Of a DNA stretch of 41,631 nt, positions 26,647 to 34,378 are shown in pieces. The number at the start of each line of letters is the position of its first letter. Within the stretch, counting starts at the first letter, position 1. Source of the stretch: Flavobacteriales bacterium (lineage in GTDB: Bacteria; Bacteroidota; Bacteroidia; Flavobacteriales_D; Sanyastnellaceae). Made by a program: the position numbers and the translations under genes. The notes beneath the pieces were generated by a model. The model ran no database searches and was not told where the DNA came from. It was given only the letters and a program-made list of their open reading frames with translations. Location of the stretch: NCBI GenBank assembly GCA_029245065.1, contig JAQWQB010000135.1, positions 1-41,631 on the forward strand. The letters run 5' to 3'.

Positions 26647-28269
26647 ATGCTTAAACATTTCATGACCCTTTCGGTTGCTTGCTTAGCAACCATTCTCTCC
26701 TCAGCTCAAACGGCAGAACTTCTTGAAAGCTACACCATTGAAGACATTGAAAACATCGTGTCTGCCTTTGGATTTCCGGACGGGCTTATTGAGCTAACGT
26801 ACGAAGTAGATGTCTACAAAATCACTTACGAAACGTTGCACCCCAACGGTGAAATGGTGGTGGCAACAGGAGCCTTGTGCTTGCCATCTGGCGTAGTTTG
26901 TCCGTTACCACTTTCAAGCTACCAACACGGAACCGTAGCATTGAAAACGAACGTTCCTTCCCATTTGAACAGTGAAACCAACTTAGGCGTGTTGTACGCC
27001 AGTTCAGGCTTTGCTACTACGATGCCCGACTTTATAGGCCTGGGCGATTCCCCAGGGATGCACCTCTATGTGCACGCAGACTCTGAAGCTTCTGCTAGTT
27101 TTGACCTTATTCAAGCAGCTGAAGGCATGCAAGAAGAATTGGGGTTCAACCTAGACGGACAACTTTTCCTCTGGGGATATTCGCAAGGTGGTCATGCTAC
27201 ATTGGCACTGCAACGGTTAATTGAAACAGAATACTCTGAAGAATACACCATCACAGCTTCGGCTCCCATGAGCGGACCTTATGATGTTTCTGGTGTTCAA
27301 GCAGAGTACCTGACGGGAGATGAAGCCTACCCTACTCCAGGCTACTTGCCGTATGTTGTTCTTAGTTATCAAGAAGTCTACGGGACCCTTTACGAAGAGT
27401 TAGAAGATGTTTTCTTACCGGAATATGCGGCTATTATTCCAGACCTTTTTGACGGAACGGTATCCATGGGAGCAATCAACGCAAGCTTCCCAAGCATTCC
27501 TTCCCAATGCCTATTGCCCGAAGTTTTTGAAGCATTCGAGTCTGACCCTGAACACCCTATTCGTGTGGCGCTTGAAGACAACGACCTGTATAACTGGACA
27601 CCAACGGCACCAACCAACTTGTACTACTGCGAAGGAGACGATCAGGTGTCGTATTTGAATGCAATTGTAGCATTGGAGGCCTTTGTAGAAAATGGATCAA
27701 CGAGTGTTGACGCATTAAACGGTGGTGATTTTGATCACGGAGGCTGTGCTCCCCTAGCAATGCTTGGTGCATACAACTGGTTTAATGAACTCTATGAGCC
27801 CTACTTCGGCCCGGAAGTGAGCATCGACGTCCTTGACGAAACGGCCGAAGGAGCAGAAGACGGCTCCATCACAGTAACGGTTGAAAATGCGGAGGAAGAT
27901 TGGACCTATTCATGGTCAACAGGCGATACCGGAAATGTCTTGAACAACGTACCAATGGGAACGTATCAATACACCATCACAACCGCTGAAGGGTGCTCAA
28001 AGACTTGGGACATCGAAGTGGGGGGTGCTGTAGGAATTTCCAGTACTGAAGAGTTGACAGCTTTTCAGCTCTTTCCGCAACCTGCAACCTCGCAGTTAAC
28101 GCTCTCTAATCATGCGTTCACTACGTTAACGATTCGCGACATTTCCGGAAGAACTATGGAAACGATCAACGTGAAAGGCATTGCTATTGTTGATGTGAGT
28201 CAACTTTCATCAGGAATCTTCTTTTTCACGTTTGACGAAAAACACACTTTTCGGGTGATAAAACAGTAA
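26647..28269 (+). CDS. secreted alpha/beta hydrolase with SprB-like repeat and T9SS type A sorting domain
   Basis: 540 residues. Signal peptide MLKHFMTLSVACLATILSSAQ. The hydrolase domain (~30-385) has the nucleophile elbow GYSQGG (Ser179), a likely acid in 'YYCEGDDQVSYLNA' (Asp331 or 332) and His364 in 'GGDFDHGGCAP'. 'VVATGALCLPSG', 'LSSYQHGT' and 'TMPDFIGLGDS' resemble secretory lipase / cocaine-esterase-like exported hydrolases. Residues ~390-460 form an SprB-like repeat ('WTYSWSTGDTGNVLNNVPMG' and 'YTITTAEGCSKTW'). The end 'FQLFPQPATSQLTLSNHAF' to 'FTFDEKHTFRVIKQ' is a T9SS type A domain. An extracellular esterase or lipase is the best call. Confidence 0.85.
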   Translation: MLKHFMTLSVACLATILSSAQTAELLESYTIEDIENIVSAFGFPDGLIELTYEVDVYKITYETLHPNGEMVVATGALCLPSGVVCPLPLSSYQHGTVALKTNVPSHLNSETNLGVLYASSGFATTMPDFIGLGDSPGMHLYVHADSEASASFDLIQAAEGMQEELGFNLDGQLFLWGYSQGGHATLALQRLIETEYSEEYTITASAPMSGPYDVSGVQAEYLTGDEAYPTPGYLPYVVLSYQEVYGTLYEELEDVFLPEYAAIIPDLFDGTVSMGAINASFPSIPSQCLLPEVFEAFESDPEHPIRVALEDNDLYNWTPTAPTNLYYCEGDDQVSYLNAIVALEAFVENGSTSVDALNGGDFDHGGCAPLAMLGAYNWFNELYEPYFGPEVSIDVLDETAEGAEDGSITVTVENAEEDWTYSWSTGDTGNVLNNVPMGTYQYTITTAEGCSKTWDIEVGGAVGISSTEELTAFQLFPQPATSQLTLSNHAFTTLTIRDISGRTMETINVKGIAIVDVSQLSSGIFFFTFDEKHTFRVIKQ

Positions 28270-28614
28270 AACAGGCATTTTTAGAACGCTGCCTAACGGT
28301 TGAAATGACCTCCTTCTGTTGTTTTCGGTTCCTTTTCGCCTCTGAACTACTTGTAGAATTAGGGTTTTTGAGTGGTTCACGAAATTTTTTCCTTTCAGTG
28401 AATGTTTTTCAAAAAATCATGAATATTGCAGAGCGAATTTATGCTCATGTCACACATTGAAACAATCGTTCGGCTAACTGTGCTTCGTCTGTGGGAGCAC
28501 CTTTCCATCAAGCGAGGTGTAGCTTATCACATCAAGCTCTGAATCGGCATTTCTTATCACTGCCCTGCGCTTTCATGCGCCTACTTGTTTTTATAATCTA
28601 TTCATTCTCTTCGC
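28270..28614. other. 345-base region upstream of the polyamine operon, no gene seen
   Basis: No convincing ORF, tRNA or known riboswitch. Small inverted repeats are visible: AGGCA..TGCCT (about 28273-28294), CACCT..AGGTG around 28500-28520 and GCGC..GCGC near 28568-28581. The long leader before speA leaves room for regulation, but no element is recognised. Confidence 0.4.
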
Positions 28615-30012
28615 ATGAAAACCCAATACCGGGACCTCATTGAACAAACGTTCGATTGGCCACAAGAAGAATTTAATTCCACCAAGGGGGGTACGCTTAC
28701 CTTTCATGGCATCGATTTAATGGAGCTTGCTCAGCAGTATGGAACTCCATTAAAATTCACCTATTTACCAAAAATTGGTGAGAACATTGGTAGAGCCATA
28801 AGTTGGTTCAATTCGGCCTTTGAAAAACACAATTACGACGGTCAATACCACTACTGCTACGTTACAAAAAGTTCTCATTTCAGTTTTGTGATCGAAGAAG
28901 CGCTAAAAAACGGTGCACATCTTGAGACGTCCTCACCATTTGATTTGGACATTGTAAAGTCATTGTATAAAAAAGGTGCGATTTCAACTGATAAACGCAT
29001 CATCTGCAACGGATTTAAAAAGTCAGAATACGTAGAACGAATCAAAGATCTAGTAGATGAAGGTTTCACGAATATCATGCCTATTCTAGATAATGACAAC
29101 GAAGTGAAACTGTTTGGAGAGCACATAAAAACGCCATTAGATGTTGGAATTCGAATTGCTTCCGAAGAGGAGCCTAAGTTCGAGTTTTACACCTCCCGTT
29201 TGGGCATTGGATACCGCCGAATTCTCCCTTTCTTCAAAGAAATGAAAGAGGAAAATCCGAATCTCCAACTTAAAATGTTGCACTTTTTTGTCAATACAGG
29301 AATTCGAGATACAGCTTATTACTGGAACGAGTTACTCAAAACCATGAAGGTGTATTGCGACCTCAAACGCGTATGTCCGACGTTGGATTCGCTGAATATT
29401 GGAGGTGGGTTTCCCATCAAAAACTCGCTCGGTTTTGATTACGACTACGCCTACATTGTTGATGCCATTGTACAGCAAATACAGCGTATCTGTGAGGAGG
29501 AAAGAGTTCCAGCGCCGCATATTTACACCGAATTCGGTTCGTTCACGGTAGGAGAAAGCGGAGGAGCACTTTACAAAGTGATTCATCAAAAAGCGCAAAA
29601 CGACCGTGAAAAATGGAACATGATTGATTCATCATTCATGACAACCTTGCCAGATAGCTGGGCCATCAATCGAAAATTCATCATGTTACCGCTTAATCAC
29701 TGGGATAAAGAATATGAACGTGTCTTTTTGGGGGGACTAACGTGTGATAGCGATGACTATTACAATTCAGAGCAGCACATGAATGCCATTTATTTGCCGA
29801 CGTTCATGCGGGGTAAATCACTTTACATCGGTTTCTTCAATACCGGTGCATACCAAGAAAGTATTGGAGGATATGGAGGCGTTCACCATTGCCTGATTCC
29901 CGGGCCAAAGCATATCCTCATAGACAAGGATGAAGAAGGAAACATCTCCACTTCCGTCTTTAGCGAAGAACAGACATCTTCTGATATGTTAAACCTGTTA
30001 GGATACGAATGA
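28615..30012 (+). CDS. speA: arginine decarboxylase, fold-III PLP (alanine racemase-like)
   Basis: 465 residues. PLP-Lys in the barrel strand 'YHYCYVTKSSHFSFV' (about residue 84), glycine loop 'SLNIGGGFPIKNS', 'EFGSFTVGESGG', and the C-terminal catalytic Cys-Asp motif in 'LGGLTCDSDDYY'. Length and sequence style match the short Bacteroidota arginine decarboxylases rather than the ~630-residue enterobacterial SpeA. It converts arginine to agmatine in the cytoplasm. Assignment over other fold-III decarboxylases (carboxynorspermidine, diaminopimelate) rests on the agmatinase gene, whose ATG overlaps its stop (ATGA). Confidence 0.85.
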   Translation: MKTQYRDLIEQTFDWPQEEFNSTKGGTLTFHGIDLMELAQQYGTPLKFTYLPKIGENIGRAISWFNSAFEKHNYDGQYHYCYVTKSSHFSFVIEEALKNGAHLETSSPFDLDIVKSLYKKGAISTDKRIICNGFKKSEYVERIKDLVDEGFTNIMPILDNDNEVKLFGEHIKTPLDVGIRIASEEEPKFEFYTSRLGIGYRRILPFFKEMKEENPNLQLKMLHFFVNTGIRDTAYYWNELLKTMKVYCDLKRVCPTLDSLNIGGGFPIKNSLGFDYDYAYIVDAIVQQIQRICEEERVPAPHIYTEFGSFTVGESGGALYKVIHQKAQNDREKWNMIDSSFMTTLPDSWAINRKFIMLPLNHWDKEYERVFLGGLTCDSDDYYNSEQHMNAIYLPTFMRGKSLYIGFFNTGAYQESIGGYGGVHHCLIPGPKHILIDKDEEGNISTSVFSEEQTSSDMLNLLGYE

Positions 30013-30893
30013 TGGAAAACAACTATGCAGGAATTCCAAATGAATTTGCCTCTCAAAAGCACGCGAAGGTAGAACTCATTTGTGTACCGTACGACGGAAC
30101 GAGCACATGGGTGAAAGGTGCCGATAAAGGCCCAACAGCATTTCTAGATGCATCCGAAAACATGGAGTTATATGACATCGAATCAGGAACAGAGGTCTAT
30201 ACTGAAGGTATCTTTTTGGCGGAAAATGTAACTGAAAACAGCTCACCTGAAGAAATGACGTCTGCTGTTCGACAACGCGTAGCAGAAGCCATTTCACGCA
30301 AGAAATTAGTGACACTGTTCGGCGGTGAGCACTCTGTTTCAATTGGCGCAATACAAGCGCATGCAGAAGCTTACCCCAATTTAACGGTGCTTCAGCTAGA
30401 CGCACATGCAGATCTTCGTCCGTCATACCATGGTTCAACATGCAACCATGCTTGTGCACTCTTTTGGGCAAGTAAAAATACCAACCTGCTACAGGTGGGA
30501 ATTCGATCCATGGACAAAGAAGAGGTCGAACACATGGACTTCACGAAAACGTGGCTTGCCGAGAAATGCCACCACATGGCTGACTCAACTTGGATCAAAG
30601 AAGTGGAACAAGCTTGCACTGAAGACGTTTACATCACCATTGATCTCGACGCTTTCGACCCATCAATACTGCCCTCAACGGGCACGCCTGAACCAGGCGG
30701 GCTCCAGTGGTACCAAACCCTGGAACTATTGAAAACCATTTGCGCAACTAAAAACGTCGTCGGTTTCGACATCGTTGAACTTTGTCCCAATCCGGGCGAT
30801 AAATCGTCTGACTTCTTAGCCGCAAAATTGTACTACAAATTACTGACATACCTATTCTATTCTTCTAAAACGATTCACTATGGGAGCCATTAG
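30009..30893 (+). CDS. speB: agmatinase (ureohydrolase family)
   Basis: 294 residues. Binuclear manganese ligands of the arginase/agmatinase family are present: 'FGGEHSVSIGA', 'LQLDAHADLRPSY' (DAHAD) and 'TIDLDAFDPSILPSTGTPEP' (DxD). It hydrolyses agmatine to putrescine and urea. Starts ATGATG, with the first ATG overlapping the speA stop; the second ATG at 30012 is an alternative. Its end overlaps the next gene by 14 bases, so all three are translationally coupled. Confidence 0.92.
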   Translation: MMENNYAGIPNEFASQKHAKVELICVPYDGTSTWVKGADKGPTAFLDASENMELYDIESGTEVYTEGIFLAENVTENSSPEEMTSAVRQRVAEAISRKKLVTLFGGEHSVSIGAIQAHAEAYPNLTVLQLDAHADLRPSYHGSTCNHACALFWASKNTNLLQVGIRSMDKEEVEHMDFTKTWLAEKCHHMADSTWIKEVEQACTEDVYITIDLDAFDPSILPSTGTPEPGGLQWYQTLELLKTICATKNVVGFDIVELCPNPGDKSSDFLAAKLYYKLLTYLFYSSKTIHYGSH

Positions 30894-31848
30894 AGAGTTC
30901 ATTGATAAACACTACTTACATTTTAATGCCGCCGTTGTAAAAGATGCTGCAATAGGGTACGAAGCGCACTTAGCGAAGGGAGGAAAAATGATGATCACGT
31001 TGGCGGGCGCCATGAGCACAGCTGAACTGGGCAAGTCGTTGGCAGAAATGATTCGTCAAGGAAAAGTACACGCCATTTCTTGCACAGGAGCAAATTTAGA
31101 AGAGGATGTGATGAACCTGGTGGCGCACAGCCAGTATGAGCGTGTTCCGCATTACCGTGACCTCACTGCTGCCGATGAGCAAGCGTTGTTGGATAGAGGG
31201 TTGAACCGGGTCACTGACACCTGCATTCCTGAAGAAGAAGCGTTCCGAAGGTTAGAAGACCACATGGTTGCTCTTTGGAAAGCGGCCGAGGCGAAAGGTG
31301 AACGCTATTTACCTCATCAGTATTTCTACCAAGCCATCAATAGTGGGATCCTTGAGCAGTATTACGAAATAGACCCGAAAGACAGTTGGATGATTGCAGC
31401 AGCTGAATGCGACTTGCCTATTATTTGTCCGGGGTGGGAAGACAGCACATTAGGCAACATTTTCGCAGCGCATTGCTTGCAAGGTCACGTAAAACCGTCC
31501 ACTGTAAAATCTGGAATTGAATACATGATGTGGTTGGCTGACTGGTACACAGAAACAGCTGACAACAATGGAATTGGTTTCTTTCAGATCGGCGGTGGAA
31601 TTGCCGGTGATTTTCCAATTTGCGTAGTGCCCATGTTGCACCAAGACATGGGCCGAACAGAGGTGCCTCTGTGGGCGTACTTCTGTCAAATTTCTGATAG
31701 CACCACCAGTTTTGGGTCCTACTCTGGCGCTGTACCTAATGAGAAAATCACGTGGGGGAAACTGGGCGAAGCAACACCGAAATTCATCATTGAATCGGAC
31801 GCTACCATTGTAGCGCCCCTCGTTTTCGCCTGGATCTTAAACGCTTAA
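30880..31848 (+). CDS. deoxyhypusine synthase-family protein, probable homospermidine synthase
   Basis: 322 residues, cytoplasmic, NAD-dependent DHS fold. Seen: 'LAGAMSTAELGKSLAEMIRQ', 'ISCTGANLEEDV', 'FQIGGGIAGDFPI', 'SYSGAVPNEKITWGKLGEAT'. Lys294 in the WGK motif corresponds to the lysine that carries the aminobutyl imine in eukaryotic DHS. Bacteria have no eIF5A to modify. Placed after speA and speB with a 14-base overlap, the most economical role is transfer of an aminobutyl group onto putrescine, giving homospermidine, a polyamine reported as abundant in flavobacteria. True substrate not shown. Confidence 0.8.
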   Translation: MGAIREFIDKHYLHFNAAVVKDAAIGYEAHLAKGGKMMITLAGAMSTAELGKSLAEMIRQGKVHAISCTGANLEEDVMNLVAHSQYERVPHYRDLTAADEQALLDRGLNRVTDTCIPEEEAFRRLEDHMVALWKAAEAKGERYLPHQYFYQAINSGILEQYYEIDPKDSWMIAAAECDLPIICPGWEDSTLGNIFAAHCLQGHVKPSTVKSGIEYMMWLADWYTETADNNGIGFFQIGGGIAGDFPICVVPMLHQDMGRTEVPLWAYFCQISDSTTSFGSYSGAVPNEKITWGKLGEATPKFIIESDATIVAPLVFAWILNA

Positions 31849-31858
31849 CTCTAGTATT

Positions 31859-32146
31859 ATGAAAAGAATCATTAAAGACTACGCTACTATAACACCTCAG
31901 CAATTAGCACTTATTACAGAGGAATACCCTGAAGGGTTTGAAATAGCCGACCTCATTTATTTCAAAAAACCAGATGGTACAGCTTTTAGAGGATTGGAAG
32001 TTGTTTCAGGAGATACGATGTACTTGTTCAAGATTGATACAAAAATGCTAGAAGCCATCGACGAGCAAACAGACGACGATTATGACCTAGACACCTTTGC
32101 TGACTCAGATAACTACGAGTTTGACAACTCAGAAAATGAGGACTAA
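31859..32146 (+). CDS. small acidic protein of unknown function
   Basis: 95 residues, 10 bases after the DHS homologue, same strand, so probably the fourth gene of the polyamine operon. Residues 1-62 look folded ('MKRIIKDYATITPQQLALIT', 'GFEIADLIYFKKPDGTAFRG', 'GDTMYLFKIDTKML'). The last 30 are almost all Asp, Glu and Asn ('DEQTDDDYDLDTFADSDNYE'), a disordered acidic tail. A cationic partner such as a polyamine-enzyme or ribosomal protein is possible but unproven. Confidence 0.7.
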   Translation: MKRIIKDYATITPQQLALITEEYPEGFEIADLIYFKKPDGTAFRGLEVVSGDTMYLFKIDTKMLEAIDEQTDDDYDLDTFADSDNYEFDNSENED

Positions 32147-32311
32147 AAATATCTTTTCTCTCTTTTTTGGGCATTTCTACCAAGGTTATTCTCTTTGGCT
32201 GCGTATAGTCTAATGAAACCAAGTTTGTCCTGGCAAACTTATTATGCTGATGCTTAGGGCGACCACCTTTTTCTGGGTGTTAAGTTATCAGAATCTGTAA
32301 ATCTCAGGGTG

Positions 32312-32345
32312 AAAGACCAGCACGAAACGCACTGGTCTTTTCTAT
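32312..32345 (+). terminator. Rho-independent terminator
   Basis: Stem AAAGACCAG (32313-32321) with CTGGTCTTT (32333-32341), 11-base loop, followed by TTCTATTTCTT. It stands 170 bases after the small acidic gene, so it ends either the polyamine operon or a separate small RNA. Confidence 0.7.
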
Positions 32346-32480
32346 TTCTTGGCCTAGAAAGCAGCACTTACACTAACACTGCATATTCAATAGAAGAACG
32401 AAGAAAATGCCGAATTCATTTCACTGTTCAGCGCAATATGTGCATAAACACAGTTTCTGTGTGAATTAAATCTTAGGGTG

Positions 32481-32512
32481 TTTGTCAGATCGAGAATAAT
32501 GTAGTATCTTCG
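32481..32512 (+). promoter_or_regulatory. promoter of the rplM operon (TTTG-N20-TATCTTCG)
   Basis: -33 element TTTG at 32481-32484 and -7 element TATCTTCG at 32505-32512 (one mismatch to TAnnTTTG), spacing 20. It gives a leader of about 38 bases. The ACACAGtttCTGTGT palindrome lies 18 bases upstream of the -33 element. Confidence 0.6.
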
Positions 32513-32554
32513 CACCCCGTTTTTGGGAGCAGTAACACTCTAATATATAGTACT

Positions 32555-33004
32555 GTGGATACTTTGAGTTATAAGACCGTTTCAGCAAATAAAGAAAATG
32601 CTGACAAGAAGTGGTTGTTGATCGATGCAGAAGGTCAATCACTTGGACGTTTGGCATCAGTTGTTGCCGGATTGATCCGAGGCAAGCATAAGCCGAATTT
32701 CACCCCGCACGCTGACTGTGGAGATTACGTAATTGTAATCAATGCAGAGAAGGTGACCCTTTCTGGGAACAAGTGGGATGATAAAAAGTACATTCGTCAC
32801 ACGGGCTACCCAGGTGGTCAGCGTGTACGTACTGCAAGGGAAGTGCTTGAGCGCAAACCTGCTGATCTAGTGGAGAAGTCTGTAAAAGGAATGCTCCCGA
32901 AAAACCGTCTGGGACGTGAGCTTTTCAGAAACCTATACGTAGTTGTAGGTTCAGAGCACAAGCACGGAGCTCAGAAGCCAGAAAAATTTGAATTGAATAA
33001 ATAA
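32555..33004 (+). CDS. rplM: 50S ribosomal protein L13 (uL13)
   Basis: 149 residues from a GTG codon. The GTG start is supported by the N-terminus M(V)DTLSYKTVSANKENADKKW, which is how L13 begins in Bacteroidota. Family motifs: 'WLLIDAEGQSLGRLASVVAG', 'LIRGKHKPNFTPHADCGDYV', 'HTGYPGGQR', 'KGMLPKNRLGREL', 'LYVVVGSEHKHGAQKPE'. First gene of the rplM-rpsI-rpsB-tsf block. Confidence 0.97.
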   Translation: MDTLSYKTVSANKENADKKWLLIDAEGQSLGRLASVVAGLIRGKHKPNFTPHADCGDYVIVINAEKVTLSGNKWDDKKYIRHTGYPGGQRVRTAREVLERKPADLVEKSVKGMLPKNRLGRELFRNLYVVVGSEHKHGAQKPEKFELNK

Positions 33005-33016
33005 CCCATCAATAGA

Positions 33017-33403
33017 ATGGAGACGATAAATAAATCCGGACGTCGTAAATCAGCAGTAGCTCGTATCTACTTGTCTGAAGGAACAGGTACAGTAACTGTA
33101 AACAAGCGTGACGTCAAAGATTACTTCCCAGAAGGAGTACTTCAGTACAAAGTAAACCAACCGTTTGCTCTAACTGAAAACGAAGGAAAGTATGACGTTA
33201 AAGCGAATGTTGCAGGTGGTGGTATCACCGGACAGGCTGAAGCGATTCGTTTGGCAATTACCAAAGCATTGGTAGAAATCAACGAAGAGTACAAGCCAGC
33301 TCTTAAGGCAGAAGGTCTTACAACGCGTGACCCACGTATGGTTGAGCGTAAGAAATTCGGTCAGAAGAAAGCACGTAAGAAATTCCAGTTCTCTAAGCGT
33401 TAA
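33017..33403 (+). CDS. rpsI: 30S ribosomal protein S9 (uS9)
   Basis: 128 residues. 'GRRKSAVARIYLSEGTGTVT' at the N-terminus, 'ANVAGGGITGQAEAIRLAIT' in the middle and the hallmark tail ending in KKFQFSKR, whose terminal Lys-Arg reaches the ribosomal P site. 12 bases after rplM. Confidence 0.98.
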   Translation: METINKSGRRKSAVARIYLSEGTGTVTVNKRDVKDYFPEGVLQYKVNQPFALTENEGKYDVKANVAGGGITGQAEAIRLAITKALVEINEEYKPALKAEGLTTRDPRMVERKKFGQKKARKKFQFSKR

Positions 33404-33496
33404 TCGCTTACTGGATCAATTAATAATAAGTTTAGCATCCAAACATCCGAGATCCCACGTGGGCTACCCGGTTGTTGCTTAATTAGGAAAGTAAAC
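33404..33496 (+). promoter_or_regulatory. 93-base rpsI-rpsB spacer with a CCCACGTGGG palindrome
   Basis: The perfect 10-base palindrome CCCACGTGGG (33454-33463) lies inside CCG(33447-33449)...CGG(33469-33471). The spacing is unusually long for this block and could hold a folded leader for S2 autoregulation, which is known in other phyla; here it is inferred. Confidence 0.35.
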
Positions 33497-34294
33497 ATGT
33501 CAAAAGCAACTTTTGAAGAGCTTCTAGAAGCTGGCGTACACTTTGGCCACTTGAAGCGCAAATGGAATCCAAACATGGCTCCGTATATCTTTACCGAGCA
33601 GAAAGGAATCCACATTATCGACCTGAATAAAACAATCGTCAAGCTTGATGAAGCGGCTAGCGCCATGAAGCAGATTGCCAAGTCAGGAAAGAAAATCTTA
33701 TTCGTAGCAACAAAGAAGCAAGCGAAAGATATCGTAGCTGAACGCGTGAAGGCAGTTAACATGCCTTACGTAACAGAGCGTTGGTCTGGAGGTATGCTTA
33801 CGAACTTCTCAACAGTACGTAAAGCAATCCGTAAAATGTCTCAAATCGATAAGATGGAGACAGACGGAACGTTCAATACACTTTCAAAGCGTGAGCGTCT
33901 TCAGGTTACTCGTCAGCGTGCGAAGCTCGAAAAGAACCTCGGTTCGATTGCAGATCTTACACGTATCCCAGCGGCTATGTTCGTTGTTGACGTGAAGAAA
34001 GAGCACATTGCTGTTGCTGAAGCACGTAACCTTGGAATCCCTGTATTCGCTATGGTAGATACGAACTCTGACCCACGTCAGATTCAGTTCCCTATCCCTG
34101 CGAACGATGATGCTTCTAAGTCTATTGCAAAGGTGCTTGATTACATCACCACTGCAATTGGTGAAGGTCTTTCTGAACGTAAAACTGAAAAGGAAAAGCG
34201 TTCAGCTGAAAAGGCTCCTGCGAAAGCGGAGAAAGCTGCTCCCGCTCCTGCTAAAGAAGAGGCGAAAGCTGAAGCAAAAGAAGGAGACAAATAA
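33497..34294 (+). CDS. rpsB: 30S ribosomal protein S2 (uS2)
   Basis: 265 residues. 'LLEAGVHFGHLKRKWNPNMA', 'YIFTEQKGIHIIDLNKTI', 'ERWSGGMLTNFSTVRKAI', 'DLTRIPAAMFVVDVKKEHIA' and 'GIPVFAMVDTNSDP' are all S2 signatures. After about residue 230 it has a Lys/Ala/Glu-rich disordered tail that makes it longer than E. coli S2 (241). The weak purine run TTAGGAAAG precedes the ATG. Confidence 0.98.
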   Translation: MSKATFEELLEAGVHFGHLKRKWNPNMAPYIFTEQKGIHIIDLNKTIVKLDEAASAMKQIAKSGKKILFVATKKQAKDIVAERVKAVNMPYVTERWSGGMLTNFSTVRKAIRKMSQIDKMETDGTFNTLSKRERLQVTRQRAKLEKNLGSIADLTRIPAAMFVVDVKKEHIAVAEARNLGIPVFAMVDTNSDPRQIQFPIPANDDASKSIAKVLDYITTAIGEGLSERKTEKEKRSAEKAPAKAEKAAPAPAKEEAKAEAKEGDK

Positions 34295-34333
34295 TCTTCG
34301 CTTAACGCGAATGTCAATTAGACTTTATTCTTT

Positions 34334-34351
34334 GGTCTTTTAATTAAGACC
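34334..34351 (+). repeat. hairpin GGTCTT-TTAATT-AAGACC between rpsB and tsf
   Basis: Perfect 6-bp stem, 6-base loop, in the 84-base spacer, with no T-run after it. Possibly an RNA-processing or attenuation site setting the S2/EF-Ts ratio. Confidence 0.45.
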
Positions 34352-34378
34352 ACACATTCAAGATAAATTTTAGAAAGA

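Larger units (their letters stand above)
32147..32554. other. 408-base structured intergenic region before rplM
   Basis: Holds a 7-bp hairpin AAGTTTG-TCCTGG-CAAACTT (32221-32240), a CACC/GGTG stem after it, a strong terminator hairpin (32312-32345), a palindrome ACACAG-TTT-CTGTGT (32448-32462) and the rplM promoter. No ORF is convincing. The part from ~32185 to 32345 could be a small RNA or the folded 3' end of the upstream operon. Confidence 0.45.

Noticed and set aside
28270-28614. Riboswitch or attenuator before speA
   Set aside because: Only weak, short inverted repeats; no known aptamer consensus and no terminator hairpin could be identified.
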